Positions 35,502 to 45,049 of a stretch of 64,000 nucleotides of DNA are shown here, piece by piece. Position 1 is the first letter of the stretch. Every line of letters starts with the position of its first letter. The DNA comes from Defluviitalea saccharophila (GTDB lineage: Bacteria > Bacillota > Clostridia > Lachnospirales > Defluviitaleaceae): positions 1 to 64,000 of the forward strand of contig NZ_CP121687.1 of NCBI RefSeq assembly GCF_038396635.1. Direction: 5' to 3'. The translations under genes were made by a program, and so were the position numbers. The notes beneath the pieces are model-generated. The model was not told the DNA's origin. It ran no database searches and saw only the letters and a list, made by a program, of their open reading frames with translations.

Positions 35502-35526
35502 AAAAAAAGACTATCTAAAATAGTCT
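35502..35526 (-). terminator. Leftward intrinsic terminator
   Basis: AGACTAT (35508-35514) pairs with ATAGTCT (35520-35526). Read on the minus strand it is followed by seven T. It would stop leftward transcription entering from beyond 35530. The flanking spacer 35530-35787 has no gene, only a short decayed frame (EELPDEYKPE) near 35607-35650. Confidence 0.65.
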
Positions 35527-35787
35527 AAACTGCAAGATTATTAAATTAAACTTTCATACCAATTTTTAACACCACAATAATTTAGGAATAACCATTTTTA
35601 ACCGAGGAAGAGTTACCAGATGAATATAAACCAGAATTAATGAATTACTAAAATTTTGGTGCCTGTTAGTCTATTTTCCACCTTTCCACATTTGAATGCA
35701 TAACCTCTTATTCATTATAATGATAATGGAATATGAAGGTTGAAAGGTTTCATTGAATAGGTAAATGTTTAATATGAGGGGGATGGT

Positions 35788-36420
35788 ATGTTAAAACAAA
35801 GGTTAAGAAACAAAGTATCTACTTTTTCCAGCTATCTTGAGATTTTCATAAGTGGGATTATTTTAATTGGAATCGCTATTTTATCTATATCTCTTTTTCA
35901 AGATTTATACCGAATAGCTCAATCCATTTTCACTGGGAATATTGTATTTAGTACTGAAGAATTTTTAAGTCATGCTCTTCAACTCATTATTGGAGTTGAA
36001 TTTATTAAGATGTTGGCAAAACATACTCCAGGAAGTGCTGTAGAAGTACTACTCTTTGCTGTTGCAAGAAAGCTAATAACGAACCATGGTTCTATGTTGG
36101 ATTTATTGATAGGAGTCTTGGCAATTGCTATATTATTTGGTGTTCGAAAGTATCTGAGTTCTTCTATTTATTATAAAAGTAATAGTGGCTTACTTGTGAA
36201 TGGTGGCATTTCTGTGATGGATTTAAACAATAAAATGGGTTTAAACATTTCAACAGATTTAGGACATACTGTTGCGGGAATTATTACAAATTATGCAGAG
36301 CAACATGAAGAAAAAGTTAGACCTGGTTATGAAGTAGAATTATCTAATTTAAAGCTAGTAGTCTATTCTATGGATGAAAATTTAATTAAGCAAGTAGAGA
36401 TTATAAAAAAGAATAAATAG
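35788..36420 (+). CDS. PsiE-like membrane protein with transporter-associated domain
   Basis: The 210-residue protein has four hydrophobic helices (about residues 15-130) resembling the phosphate-starvation-inducible PsiE family, with VEFIKMLAKHTPGSA between helices. A C-terminal soluble domain of about 75 residues resembles the CorC/HlyC transporter-associated domain (LGLNISTDLGHTVAG-like NISTDLGHTVAGII, then RPGYEVEL). The combination suggests an ion- or ligand-gated membrane protein; its function is unknown. A G-rich site precedes the ATG. Confidence 0.75.
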   Translation: MLKQRLRNKVSTFSSYLEIFISGIILIGIAILSISLFQDLYRIAQSIFTGNIVFSTEEFLSHALQLIIGVEFIKMLAKHTPGSAVEVLLFAVARKLITNHGSMLDLLIGVLAIAILFGVRKYLSSSIYYKSNSGLLVNGGISVMDLNNKMGLNISTDLGHTVAGIITNYAEQHEEKVRPGYEVELSNLKLVVYSMDENLIKQVEIIKKNK

Positions 36421-36435
36421 TATTTAGTCAATGTA

Positions 36436-36462
36436 AAGGAACCTCAAAAGAGGTTCTTTTTA
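36436..36462 (+). terminator. Intrinsic terminator after PsiE-like gene
   Basis: GAACCTC (36439-36445) pairs with GAGGTTC (36450-36456), followed by TTTTT. Confidence 0.85.
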
Positions 36463-36675
36463 TAATGGTTTTAAACACCTATGGCAGATTGTTTCACAAA
36501 ACACAGCTGGAGCTTTTAAAAGTTCTTCTTGTAAACAAAGCACCAATAATTAGGATTGCCTGAATACTTAGGATATCCCTAAGCTTGATCCCTCTAAAAA
36601 TTTTTTTATTATGGACCGATACATAAATTAAGAAAGTAAAATTTGGATCATTATAATAATAAATCGGGTGAAGCT

Positions 36676-37506
36676 ATGTTTATCAATTTTGTAACTGAGC
36701 TTAGAATTATTAATCATATGAATAGCATTCAAAGAAATCAAGATGTACTTGCCCTACGTTTGGCTACTGGTCAAAGGATTAATTCTGCTGCCGATGATCC
36801 AGCCGGACTCTCCATTTCTGAAAAAATGAGGTCTCAGATTCGGGGATTAAGACAGGCGCAAAGGAATGCTTTAGACGGAATATCCCTCATTCAGACAGCT
36901 GAGGGCGCTATGAATGAGATTCATTCCATTCTTCAAAGAATGAGAGAACTATCGGTTCAAGCAGCCAATGGTACAAATACGGACGAAGACCGTGCTCATC
37001 TGAATGATGAATTTCAACAGTTAAAAGAAGCTATTTCTCAATTTGCTCGGGATACAGAGTTTAATACCCAGCCGCTTTTAGATGGCTCTAAAAAAGATAA
37101 TGGTATAAATCTTCAGATTGGACCCAATGCAGGAGACAGTATAAAAGTTAATATTGGAGATATGACGGATTTAGGTCTTGATGCACTGGATATTTCTACT
37201 CAGGAAGGTGCAGAAGAGGCATTAAAAGCATTGGACGATTCCATCAAAAAGGTTTCTTCAGAAAGATCAAAATTAGGTGCCATACAGAATCGTCTTGAAC
37301 ATACCATAAATCATTTGGCAAACTACGAAGAAAATCTTACAGCCGCAGAAAGTCGTATACGAGATGCAGATATGGCCCAAACAATCATGGAGTATACTAA
37401 GAATCAATTATTATTAATGGTCAGCCAAGCAATATTGGCACAATCCATGCGAATGAAAAGAGAGCGTATTATGATGCTTTTATCCAGTTTAGATGTTAGA
37501 TTATGA
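36676..37506 (+). CDS. Flagellin-like protein with unusual C-terminus
   Basis: The 276-residue protein has the flagellin N-terminal D0/D1 helices ([42 protein letters not shown]) and the C-terminal D1/D0 region ([27 protein letters not shown]). Only a short variable centre (LQIGPNAGD) separates them. The last helix departs from the normal flagellin end: after QAILAQ it has [20 protein letters not shown] instead of an AN..P...L-type end. It is alone, with no flagellar genes around. It may be a minor or specialised filament protein. A GGGTGA site precedes ATG 36676. Confidence 0.88.
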   Translation: MFINFVTELRIINHMNSIQRNQDVLALRLATGQRINSAADDPAGLSISEKMRSQIRGLRQAQRNALDGISLIQTAEGAMNEIHSILQRMRELSVQAANGTNTDEDRAHLNDEFQQLKEAISQFARDTEFNTQPLLDGSKKDNGINLQIGPNAGDSIKVNIGDMTDLGLDALDISTQEGAEEALKALDDSIKKVSSERSKLGAIQNRLEHTINHLANYEENLTAAESRIRDADMAQTIMEYTKNQLLLMVSQAILAQSMRMKRERIMMLLSSLDVRL

Positions 37507-37521
37507 ACACATTAATGAGAG

Positions 37522-37560
37522 ATACCGATTGAGGTGAAGAATGCCTTAGTCGGTATTTTT
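37522..37560 (+). terminator. Intrinsic terminator after flagellin gene
   Basis: ATACCGA (37522-37528) pairs with TCGGTAT (37550-37556), with inner pairing, then a T-run. Its loop resembles that of the 685-724 terminator. Confidence 0.85.
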
Positions 37561-37678
37561 AAAGATCAATAATCAACTTAATAATTTCATAAATATTTTA
37601 AGAAAACCAATCAGAATTATTGAAATAAACCTAAGATTAAGATATAATTAAGCTCAAAAATTTTTAAGAGGTGATTTC

Positions 37679-38080
37679 ATGTTCCTTTGGAAAGATGAAT
37701 TTAGTTGTAATGTAGATCTAATTGATAGTCAGCATAAGCAATTATTAGAGATTGGTTCCAAGTTATATAATATTGTTCGACTTGGAGATAAGTACGACCA
37801 CTATGATGAAATATTAGAAAGTTTACATGAGTTAGCAGATTATACAATATATCATTTTAACTCTGAAGAGGAATTAATGTTATCATCAAATTATTTACGC
37901 TATTTTTCTCATAAGCAAGAGCATCAAAAATTTATTGATAAAGTCAATGATGTTTTAAGACAGGATATCGATGAAAAACAGAAAAAAATTACGATGGATA
38001 TTATTATCTTTATTGCAGATTGGATTGAAAATCATATTCTGAAACACGATGTTGAGTTTGGTAAATTTTTGAATTCCTAA
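37679..38080 (+). CDS. Bacteriohemerythrin
   Basis: The 133-residue four-helix protein binds oxygen at a di-iron site. The ligands are visible: DSQHKQLLE with the first His, HFNSEEELM with His and Glu, HKQEHQKF with two His, and HDVEFGKFL at the end with the last His and Asp. It may buffer oxygen or deliver it as a signal, which suits an anaerobe. AGAGGTGA precedes the ATG. It is transcribed alone. Confidence 0.93.
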   Translation: MFLWKDEFSCNVDLIDSQHKQLLEIGSKLYNIVRLGDKYDHYDEILESLHELADYTIYHFNSEEELMLSSNYLRYFSHKQEHQKFIDKVNDVLRQDIDEKQKKITMDIIIFIADWIENHILKHDVEFGKFLNS

Positions 38081-38135
38081 GAAGTATCTTAAAATGCTTT
38101 AACTGTGCAATTAGTTTTTATAATTTGAAACATCT

Positions 38136-38160
38136 TGCATCCGCATAGGATGCATTTTTT
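38136..38160 (+). terminator. Terminator after hemerythrin gene
   Basis: TGCATCC (38136-38142) pairs with GGATGCA (38148-38154), followed by six T. The dispersed repeat begins inside this T-run. Confidence 0.8.
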
Positions 38161-38238
38161 ATTGCATAGGAAATTCCTTCAGATTTCCTATGCAATAAAA
38201 ACCCCTCCGGGCATAATGCACACGCGAAACTCTTTCTT
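38156..38238 (+). repeat. Dispersed hairpin repeat, short copy
   Basis: The 83-base unit holds a perfect inverted repeat TTGCATAGGAAAT ... ATTTCCTATGCAA, then a conserved GGGCATAATGCACAC block and GCGAAACTCTTTCTT. It matches the copy at 48401-48541 except that 58 internal bases are missing and a few bases differ. Both copies start in the T-run of a terminator. Confidence 0.85.
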
Positions 38239-38400
38239 GGTAATTGGATTTTATTGAAATAATATTATTTTTGTATTCAAAATCTATACTGAATATGATA
38301 GAATTTGGTATACTATAAGTAATAATGCATTTCTAAATCGTGGCTCATATGACACAGAAACAGACTTGCATAAGATAAAATTCAATAAGGAGGAAATGTG

Positions 38401-39114
38401 ATGATACCAACACCACATATTGAAGTAAGAAATAAGGATGAAATTGCGAAAACTGTGTTAATGCCTGGAGATCCACTGAGAGCAAAGTTTATCGCTGATA
38501 CATTTTTAACAGATGTAAAACAGTTTAACAGTGTTCGAAATATTTTTGGGTATACAGGAAATTATAAAGGAAGAAGAATCTCCGTAATGGCCAGTGGAAT
38601 GGGTATGCCCAGTATAGGCATCTATTCCTATGAGCTCTTCAAATTTTATGATGTAGAAAATATCGTTAGAATTGGGTCCTGTGGGGGATACACTCCTGAT
38701 GTAAAATTATATGATGTTATTTTAGCAAAGGATGCATGGAGTGAATCCAGCTATGCTAAAGTACAGGGAGGATATGAAGGAGATACTATCGAAGGAAGTC
38801 CAGAGTTAAATCAAAAATTAATAAACGCTGCAAATGAATTAGGTATACCTATACATATAGAAAGAATTCATTCTTCTGATGTTTTTTATAGAGAAAATTC
38901 AGGAGAATATAAAGAAATTTTTAAGAAGCATGGTTGCGTAGCAGTAGAAATGGAGGCTTTTGCACTTTTCCATAATGCAAAGGTTCTTGGAAAAAATGCG
39001 GCTTGTTTGCTTACCGTATCTGATAATTTAGAAACCAGAGAAGAAACTACTGCTGAAGAAAGACAAAATTCATTCACAAATATGATGAAAATTGCTTTAG
39101 AATTAGCAGAATAG
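38401..39114 (+). CDS. deoD: Purine-nucleoside phosphorylase, DeoD type
   Basis: The 237-residue enzyme splits purine nucleosides with phosphate to base and ribose-1-phosphate. It begins IPTPHIEVRN, has the phosphate loop MPGDPLRAKFIA, the block ASGMGMPSIGIYSYELF, and the nucleoside-site EMEAFALF with SDNLETREET at the end. These match the hexameric DeoD class. AAGGAGG at 38387-38393 supports ATG 38401; a GTG at 38398 is also in frame. Confidence 0.95.
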   Translation: MIPTPHIEVRNKDEIAKTVLMPGDPLRAKFIADTFLTDVKQFNSVRNIFGYTGNYKGRRISVMASGMGMPSIGIYSYELFKFYDVENIVRIGSCGGYTPDVKLYDVILAKDAWSESSYAKVQGGYEGDTIEGSPELNQKLINAANELGIPIHIERIHSSDVFYRENSGEYKEIFKKHGCVAVEMEAFALFHNAKVLGKNAACLLTVSDNLETREETTAEERQNSFTNMMKIALELAE

Positions 39115-39129
39115 AATCAAATAAAAATA

Positions 39130-39163
39130 AGAAAGACATTTGTCTAAGGACAAATGTCTTTCT
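39130..39163. terminator. Bidirectional terminator between convergent genes
   Basis: AGAAAGACATTTGTC (39130-39144) pairs perfectly with GACAAATGTCTTTCT (39149-39163). It serves deoD and the convergent AraC-type gene. Confidence 0.85.
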
Positions 39164-39179
39164 GTTTATAAACGAATAT

Positions 39180-40055
39180 TTAATTGCTTCCTTTTTTCTT
39201 AACTGGAACCCAAATTTCGCAATAAGCGTAGCCTTTTTTGTGTTCGTTCATTTTAGTAAAAGAAAAATTAGGAACATTGATTACTTCATAATCCGAAGTA
39301 GGAAGCCACTCGGAATAAACTCTTGCCATTGTTTCCTGCATGGTAGAAGGAAAAGGTCCTTCATTTGGGAATACTGCCCAGGTACCAGCTGGAACTGATA
39401 CTTTTTCTAATTTGTCACTGATTTGATTTTCGGTGGTCAAGACACCGATCATGTGGGTTAAATAGCCTTCTTCTTTTAAGAAATTATAGTCAGCATCATA
39501 AGAAGCATTAACTACTTCGTAAGGTGCTATATTTTGAAGTGCATGCATTTCTTCTCTTTGTTCTTCTGTTATACTTTGTGCCAGTTTTACAATCTCGTTA
39601 TTTACACCTTCAAACTGCATGGGAACCCGTTTGCTAACACCTACAATGTTAAATGCTGGTTTTTCTTCAATTCTAAATTCCATAGAAATTCCTCCTTTTA
39701 CGGTTATTATAAATGAAAGTTTGGGAAAAGATTTACTTATTCCATTTTTGATTACATCAGAGGGCAAGAATCCACTCCATTTTTTAAATGCCCGAGTAAA
39801 ACCATCCACCGACTGATACCCATATTTAAATGCAACATCCGTTACTTTTTCTCCCCGTAACAAATCCTTATTTGCTTCAGACAATCTTCTGTTTTTGATA
39901 TATTCATTAAGGGTCAATCCTGAGAGATAGAAAAATATTTTTCTGAAGTGATAGTCTGAAACACCAGCAAGTTCTGCAATTTTTTCCAGGGATAAATCCT
40001 CATCGGTTAAGTGTTCTTCGATATAGTCAATTACGTGATTTAATTCGTTTAACAT
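39180..40055 (-). CDS. AraC-type regulator with GyrI-like effector domain
   Basis: The 291-residue protein has an N-terminal AraC DNA-binding domain (about residues 8-105; SDYHFRKIFFYLSG, VAFKYGYQSVDGFTRAFK) and a C-terminal GyrI-like/Rob-type effector domain (about 125-291; MEFRIEEKPAFNIVGVSKRV). It resembles the protein at 7674-8522 in layout. The RBS GGAGGGAG precedes the ATG. Its upstream neighbour, DUF4256, is divergent. Confidence 0.9.
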   Translation of the reverse strand: MLNELNHVIDYIEEHLTDEDLSLEKIAELAGVSDYHFRKIFFYLSGLTLNEYIKNRRLSEANKDLLRGEKVTDVAFKYGYQSVDGFTRAFKKWSGFLPSDVIKNGISKSFPKLSFIITVKGGISMEFRIEEKPAFNIVGVSKRVPMQFEGVNNEIVKLAQSITEEQREEMHALQNIAPYEVVNASYDADYNFLKEEGYLTHMIGVLTTENQISDKLEKVSVPAGTWAVFPNEGPFPSTMQETMARVYSEWLPTSDYEVINVPNFSFTKMNEHKKGYAYCEIWVPVKKKGSN

Positions 40056-40311
40056 GTGCTCCCTCCTTTCATGTCTCTATACTACCAAAATTATTGTAAG
40101 GATACTCGACTTTTTTAATACAAAAAGTATCGAATCAATTGTACATTCTATAATAAGCATATTTTTTGCTTGTGTCATATAGAGTTTTCAGTTGCAGAAA
40201 AGTTTTGAAGCATTTTACTTAATGGTATAAAATGATATTAATACGCTCACATTTTATATAAAGAGCCAAGGAGCCTGTTCCTCCGGCTCAGAATGATAAG
40301 GAGGAGTAAAT

Positions 40312-40854
40312 ATGTCAAATGAAGAATTACTCAATATATTAAAAAATCGTTTTAAGGCTAATATGAATCGCCATGAAGGTCTGGAATGGGTGAAGGTTGA
40401 AGAAAGGTTAAAATCTAATACAGAAAAACTTCAGTACCTCTATGAAATGGAAAGAACCGGCGGCGAACCGGATGTTATTGGCGTGGATGAAAAAACTAGC
40501 GAATATATTTTTTGCGATTGCTCTGCGGAAACTCCTATAGGGCGCAGAAATGTTTGTTATGATCATGAAGCGGAGGAGACACGCAAAAAGAAAGGAGTAT
40601 ATCCGGAAGGCAATGCAATGGATATGGCTGCTGCCATGGGCATCGAACTTCTTACTGAGGAGCAGTATCGGGAGTTACAGAAATTAGGGGAATTCGATAC
40701 GAAGACTTCCAGCTGGCTGAAAACCCCTTCTGATATAAGAAAACTTGGAGGAGCCATTTTTGGCGATCGCCGCTATGGGCATGTTTTCATATATCACAAC
40801 AGTGCTCCTTCTTTCTATAGTGCCAGGGGATTTCGCGGATTATTAAGGGTGTGA
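40312..40854 (+). CDS. DUF4256 domain protein
   Basis: The 180-residue protein matches the DUF4256 family: LEWVKVEERL, MERTGGEPDVIG, YIFCDCSAETP, RRNVCYDHEA and a C-terminal RYGHVFIYHNSA. Cys residues in FCDCS and NVCYDH are conserved in my recollection. The function is unknown. AAGGAGGAG precedes the ATG, behind a small GAGCC/GGCTC hairpin at 40263-40289. Confidence 0.88.
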   Translation: MSNEELLNILKNRFKANMNRHEGLEWVKVEERLKSNTEKLQYLYEMERTGGEPDVIGVDEKTSEYIFCDCSAETPIGRRNVCYDHEAEETRKKKGVYPEGNAMDMAAAMGIELLTEEQYRELQKLGEFDTKTSSWLKTPSDIRKLGGAIFGDRRYGHVFIYHNSAPSFYSARGFRGLLRV

Positions 40855-40942
40855 AACATCTGTCTATTGTGGCAGGTGTTTTGAATTGCTATGGAAGATG
40901 TGATAGAATAGGCATGATTAAGGACAAAAGAGAGGAAGAACA

Positions 40943-41866
40943 ATGAATAGCAATTACTATAGAATTAATAATTATAAAAATTTGGGGAACCAGTTTGAAG
41001 AAATGGGAGAGTTAGAAAAAGCCTTAGAATTTTATAAAAAGGCATTCAAATTTAAGGAAGCTTCAAATGATATTGACCTTCTTTTAGATATGGGATTATT
41101 ATATGAAGAATTAGGGGAAGAAGAACTGGCGAAGGAAAAATTTCTGCAGATATTAGAAATCGATCCTAAAGAAGCAAGGGCATACTATGGTCTGGGTGTT
41201 TTATATGATGAGCGAAATCAGTATGAAGAAGCCCTTGCCTATTATAAAAAAGCTATAGAGTTTGATCCAGACTATGACAGGGCATATTTTTTTGCAGCCA
41301 ATGTATATGACCAAATAGGGCAGAAAGAAGAAGCAATTCATTATTATAAAAAAGTGATTGAATTAGTACCGGATGATTTCTGGGCTTATGTCAATATGGG
41401 CTCTATTTATGAAGAATTGGGTGAAAACAAAAAAGCGTTGGAGTATATGAAAAAAAGCTTATTGATTGAAGAAGAGCACTATATTCCTTTATTCAATATA
41501 GGCGTTATACTCAAAAAGATGAGAAATATAGAAGAAGCCAAAGAATATTATCAACGAAGCATAAAATCTAATCCTGAATATCCCTATAGCTATCTTAATC
41601 TAGCGATTCTTTATAAAGAAAGGGAAGAATATGAGAAAGCCATAGAAATTCTTACGAAAGGAATTTATTACAATAGGCAATCGGCTTTTTTATATTACAA
41701 TCGAGCTTGTCTGTATATTCATTTGAAAAAATTCGAACAAGTTATAAAAGACTTATGTTTAGCGATTAAGATATATCCAAAATTTATTGAGCATATAAAA
41801 AATGACGAAGAATTAGAGCCTATCAAGGATTTAGAGGTTTATAAAATACTTATTCATAAAGAATAA
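40943..41866 (+). CDS. Tetratricopeptide repeat protein
   Basis: The 307-residue protein consists almost entirely of TPR units of 34 residues, about eight of them, with the A-G-A-P pattern clear (AYYGLGVLYDERNQYEEALA, AYVNMGSIYEELGENKKALE). There is no signal peptide or enzyme domain, so it is probably a cytoplasmic scaffold. Partners are unknown. AGAGGAAG precedes the ATG. Confidence 0.9.
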   Translation: MNSNYYRINNYKNLGNQFEEMGELEKALEFYKKAFKFKEASNDIDLLLDMGLLYEELGEEELAKEKFLQILEIDPKEARAYYGLGVLYDERNQYEEALAYYKKAIEFDPDYDRAYFFAANVYDQIGQKEEAIHYYKKVIELVPDDFWAYVNMGSIYEELGENKKALEYMKKSLLIEEEHYIPLFNIGVILKKMRNIEEAKEYYQRSIKSNPEYPYSYLNLAILYKEREEYEKAIEILTKGIYYNRQSAFLYYNRACLYIHLKKFEQVIKDLCLAIKIYPKFIEHIKNDEELEPIKDLEVYKILIHKE

Positions 41867-41882
41867 CACATATTTTATTATT

Positions 41883-41926
41883 TGCCTTCTGGTAGTCAAT
41901 ATTAGCCTGCCAGGAGGCATTTTTAT
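41883..41926 (+). terminator. Terminator after TPR gene
   Basis: TGCCTTCTGG (41883-41892) pairs with CCAGGAGGCA (41910-41919) with one mismatch, followed by a T-run. Confidence 0.8.
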
Positions 41927-42054
41927 TTTTCATCATTGAGAGGTATATATATCGAAACATGAAATAATTTTATTTAAAAACAATAAATATTTATTGTAAT
42001 ACGATAAATACTATGATAAAATCAAATCAATAATTAAATAAGTGAGGTGCTTTT

Positions 42055-42534
42055 ATGAAACGAGAAACTCTCTTCTTAAAATTTGTTGTTATTCTTATGG
42101 GAATTCCAGTTCTTGCATTAAGCATATTTGTACTGCCTGGATTTGCTGAATATGCGGCAAAAATTGTTCCGGAATTCCCCTATATAAAATATTTCTTTTC
42201 AATTGGTTTGTATATCACAGCGGTAATATTTTTCTTTGCATTGTATCAAACTTTAAAACTTTTAAGCTATATTGATCAAGGCAAGGCATTCTCAGAGTTA
42301 TCGGTTAATGTTTTAAAGAAAATTAAATACTCTGCTATTGCCATCGGTGCGATCTATGTAGCAGAGCTGCCAATCATTTATCTCATTGCAGATGCTGATG
42401 ATGCTCCAGGACTCATATTAATTGGATTAATTATTACCTTTGCTTCCGTGGTAATTTCAGTCTTTGCCGCTGTTCTTGAAAAACTATTAAAACATGCTTT
42501 TGAGATAAAATCTGAAAATGACTTAACGGTTTGA
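42055..42534 (+). CDS. DUF2975 membrane protein
   Basis: The 159-residue protein has four membrane helices and the DUF2975 mark LLSYIDQGKAFSELSVNVLKKI between helices 2 and 3 (about residues 75-95). This family is regularly followed by a small Cro/CI regulator of the YozG type, as here. GTGAGGTG precedes the ATG. The function is unknown; the pair may form a membrane-linked regulator. Confidence 0.88.
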   Translation: MKRETLFLKFVVILMGIPVLALSIFVLPGFAEYAAKIVPEFPYIKYFFSIGLYITAVIFFFALYQTLKLLSYIDQGKAFSELSVNVLKKIKYSAIAIGAIYVAELPIIYLIADADDAPGLILIGLIITFASVVISVFAAVLEKLLKHAFEIKSENDLTV

Positions 42535-42544
42535 GGTGAAAATA

Positions 42545-42760
42545 ATGGCGATAATAATTAATATTGACGTAATGCTGGCCAAAAGAAAAATGAGTGTAAC
42601 AGAACTTGCGGATAAAGTGGGAATAACCATGGCGAACCTTTCTATTTTAAAGAATGGAAAGGCAAAGGCAATCAGATTATCCACTTTAGATGCGATTTGT
42701 AAGGCTTTAGATTGTCAGCCTGGAGAGATTTTGGAATACAAAAGAGATGAAGAGATTTAG
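42545..42760 (+). CDS. Small Cro/CI-type regulator (YozG-like)
   Basis: The 71-residue protein is a single helix-turn-helix (LADKVGITMANLSILKNG) ending with the typical LDAICKALDCQPGEILEY. GAGGTGA at 42533-42539 overlaps the end of the DUF2975 gene and points to ATG 42545. It is translationally coupled to the membrane partner. Confidence 0.9.
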   Translation: MAIIINIDVMLAKRKMSVTELADKVGITMANLSILKNGKAKAIRLSTLDAICKALDCQPGEILEYKRDEEI

Positions 42761-42830
42761 TTGAATAAATTTAGGGAGATATAGTGAAGCAAACTAAGAT
42801 TAAATAAGATTGATGAGGAGATGAATCAGC

Positions 42831-44078
42831 ATGGACATTAGCAATTTTATTATTGAAAATATGAATAATCCTCGCGAACTAGAAAGAATGTTTAGAAAAG
42901 AGCCAGAAGCTTTTAAAAAGTCCTTTCTATATGCATGGGAACAAAATCCCGATTCGCAGGTTCTTGCCGTTTGGCATGAAAGATTGAATTTTAAAGAGAA
43001 TGAAAACATACAGAAGGCTTCGCTGATTAATAAAGCGTTTTTATCCATGGGTGTTTTAGCAATTTTATCTGGAATAACCACCAGGATACTCTTGTATTTT
43101 ATTGAACAGCAAGCCATAGCACCTATTAACCTTATCTTTGGCATACTTCCATTTATGGCAGCCTATTTTTTGTACAATAATGGCACCAAAAAAAATATTG
43201 TTTATACTGTTGCGGTGTTATTCCTTGTCTCTGGAATTTACCTTAATATCATTCCTTTTGAGCAGAAGGATGGTATAATCTTGGCTTATTTACACCTTCC
43301 CGTTTTCTTATGGATATTATTAGGGCTTGCCTTTACAGGGAATGAATATAACATAGGTAGTGCAAGAATCAATTATCTTAAATTTAATGGAGAATTTTGT
43401 ATTCTCTATGCCAGTATGGCAATCAGTGGGATGTTATTAACAGCCCTTACCATGCGGTTATTTGGTGTTATTGGCTTGCATATAGAAGAGTTTTATTTTA
43501 AGAATGTTGTTTTATTTGGTGTTGCTTCCCTTGCTGTTGTTGCTTCCTATCTGATATCCAGGAATCTCAAACTCACTAAGAATCTTGCACCCTATATAGC
43601 TAAAATTTTTAGTCCTCTGGTGTTAACTACATTGATAGTATATTTGATAGCAGCTATTTGGGTAGGGAAAAATCCGTTCTTGGATCGTAATTTCCTGATA
43701 TTATTTAATGGAATACTTATTATAGTATTGGCTGTCACCATATTTTCCATTACAGAAAGCGGCGAAGAGGGGAGAAAGAGTATTTCTGACTATATAAATT
43801 TTACTTTAATTGTTCTATCTCTTATTATTGACAGCGTGGCTTTTTCAGCTATGGCATTTAGACTTTCACTTTATGGAATTACACCTAACAGGCTTGCTAC
43901 CTTGGGGCTTAATATTCTTTTCTGGGGAAATCTGCTTTGGATTATGCTTTCCTATATCCGTTTTCTGCAAAATAAAGCAAGGTATTCAACCATTCAAGAT
44001 GCCGTTACAAAATATTTGCCAATCTACGGACTTTGGGCAGCTTTCGTTACACTTGCCTTTCCCTTGATTTTTAAATAA
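42831..44078 (+). CDS. DUF4153-like multispanning membrane protein
   Basis: The 415-residue protein starts with a soluble helical part (about residues 1-70; REDLERMFRKEPEAFKKS-like) and then has ten or more membrane helices. The organisation and the LAFTGNEYNIGSARINYLKF segment resemble DUF4153 proteins. No transport motif is visible. GAGGAG precedes the ATG with somewhat long spacing. It follows the DUF2975-HTH pair by 70 bases and could be cotranscribed. Confidence 0.65.
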   Translation: MDISNFIIENMNNPRELERMFRKEPEAFKKSFLYAWEQNPDSQVLAVWHERLNFKENENIQKASLINKAFLSMGVLAILSGITTRILLYFIEQQAIAPINLIFGILPFMAAYFLYNNGTKKNIVYTVAVLFLVSGIYLNIIPFEQKDGIILAYLHLPVFLWILLGLAFTGNEYNIGSARINYLKFNGEFCILYASMAISGMLLTALTMRLFGVIGLHIEEFYFKNVVLFGVASLAVVASYLISRNLKLTKNLAPYIAKIFSPLVLTTLIVYLIAAIWVGKNPFLDRNFLILFNGILIIVLAVTIFSITESGEEGRKSISDYINFTLIVLSLIIDSVAFSAMAFRLSLYGITPNRLATLGLNILFWGNLLWIMLSYIRFLQNKARYSTIQDAVTKYLPIYGLWAAFVTLAFPLIFK

Positions 44079-44090
44079 AATTTAACAATA

Positions 44091-44132
44091 GAAAAGAGCT
44101 GACTCCAATTCAATGAAGAGTCGGCTCTTTTC
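44091..44132. terminator. Bidirectional terminator between convergent genes
   Basis: GAAAAGAGCTGACTC (44091-44105) pairs with GAGTCGGCTCTTTTC (44118-44132), with one G-T pair. Confidence 0.85.
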
Positions 44133-44149
44133 GTGTGATAACCAATTTA

Positions 44150-45049
44150 TTAACACTTAAGCATATCTAATAACCTTAAATAATGATTGGCTTCTCTTAA
44201 TACATGGTCTGCCAACAGAGGAGGAATAATGGATTTTATTTTGCATTTTAATAATCCTTCTGTAGCTTGTCGCTTAAAATCCCTGATGGCTTCCGTATCC
44301 TGCAGGCTCTTATGAATCATTTGATTTTCAGGTGTTTTAGCACATTCTTCTGTAAGTTTTTCAAATTCTTTCGCAGAGGCTTCTGCAATTTTTTTGAGAG
44401 TTCTTTCTGTCGGATCTAACATGCCATCAATAAATTGAGCATGCTCACCCATGGTATGATTCCAGAAATTCAACTCATCGCATAAGGTTTTAATTGGAAG
44501 TTTTCTTTCATGGAGAGCTTTTAATATATCCAGATAGTAGTCTGCTTCATGGATAAGATGTTCTAACATTTCGGGATATAAACTTATAAAGATTTTACAT
44601 TCTGTGGAGAGTGCAAATAGTTGCTTTTTAAATGCAATGACTTCTTTAAGCAGGTAATAAGATTTTCTATTTAAATCATATACTACATTTTCTAACCATT
44701 CATCACGATGGTGTCTTGGCATATCTACCAATGCATACTCGCATCTGGTAATATTTGTATTAATACTTGCTCCGGTCAATCTTGAAGTGACTTCTTCAGC
44801 CTTTAGGGTATAAGGCGTTACATATTCATTGGATTTAATAGCCTCCTCAGATACAATTCCTTTAGCATAATGTACTGTTTCTAACAGAAGTTGTTCAAAT
44901 TTCTGCTTCAGCATATTGGCTTTTGAAATAAAGGCTGGATTAACTGGTTGTAGATTGGTTTCTATAAAAAATAAATGCTCTTTCATGATTCTTTGGAAAA
45001 AAAGGTTTATCTCTATAGAAACCCTAATGAAATCTTGTCTCGATAACAC
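44150..45049 (-). CDS. DUF2935 ferritin-like/hemerythrin-like protein
   Basis: The protein (about 299 residues) consists of two similar helical bundles. It has metal-ligand-like motifs EHLFFIE, HEADYYLDIL, WNHTMGEHAQFIDG and DHVLREANHYL. These fit DUF2935, a family with a predicted metal site. A GTG at 45049 is correctly spaced from GGAGGAG, while the upstream ATG at 45067 is part of that site. The function is unknown; an oxygen or metal role is inferred. Confidence 0.82.
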   Translation of the reverse strand: MLSRQDFIRVSIEINLFFQRIMKEHLFFIETNLQPVNPAFISKANMLKQKFEQLLLETVHYAKGIVSEEAIKSNEYVTPYTLKAEEVTSRLTGASINTNITRCEYALVDMPRHHRDEWLENVVYDLNRKSYYLLKEVIAFKKQLFALSTECKIFISLYPEMLEHLIHEADYYLDILKALHERKLPIKTLCDELNFWNHTMGEHAQFIDGMLDPTERTLKKIAEASAKEFEKLTEECAKTPENQMIHKSLQDTEAIRDFKRQATEGLLKCKIKSIIPPLLADHVLREANHYLRLLDMLKC

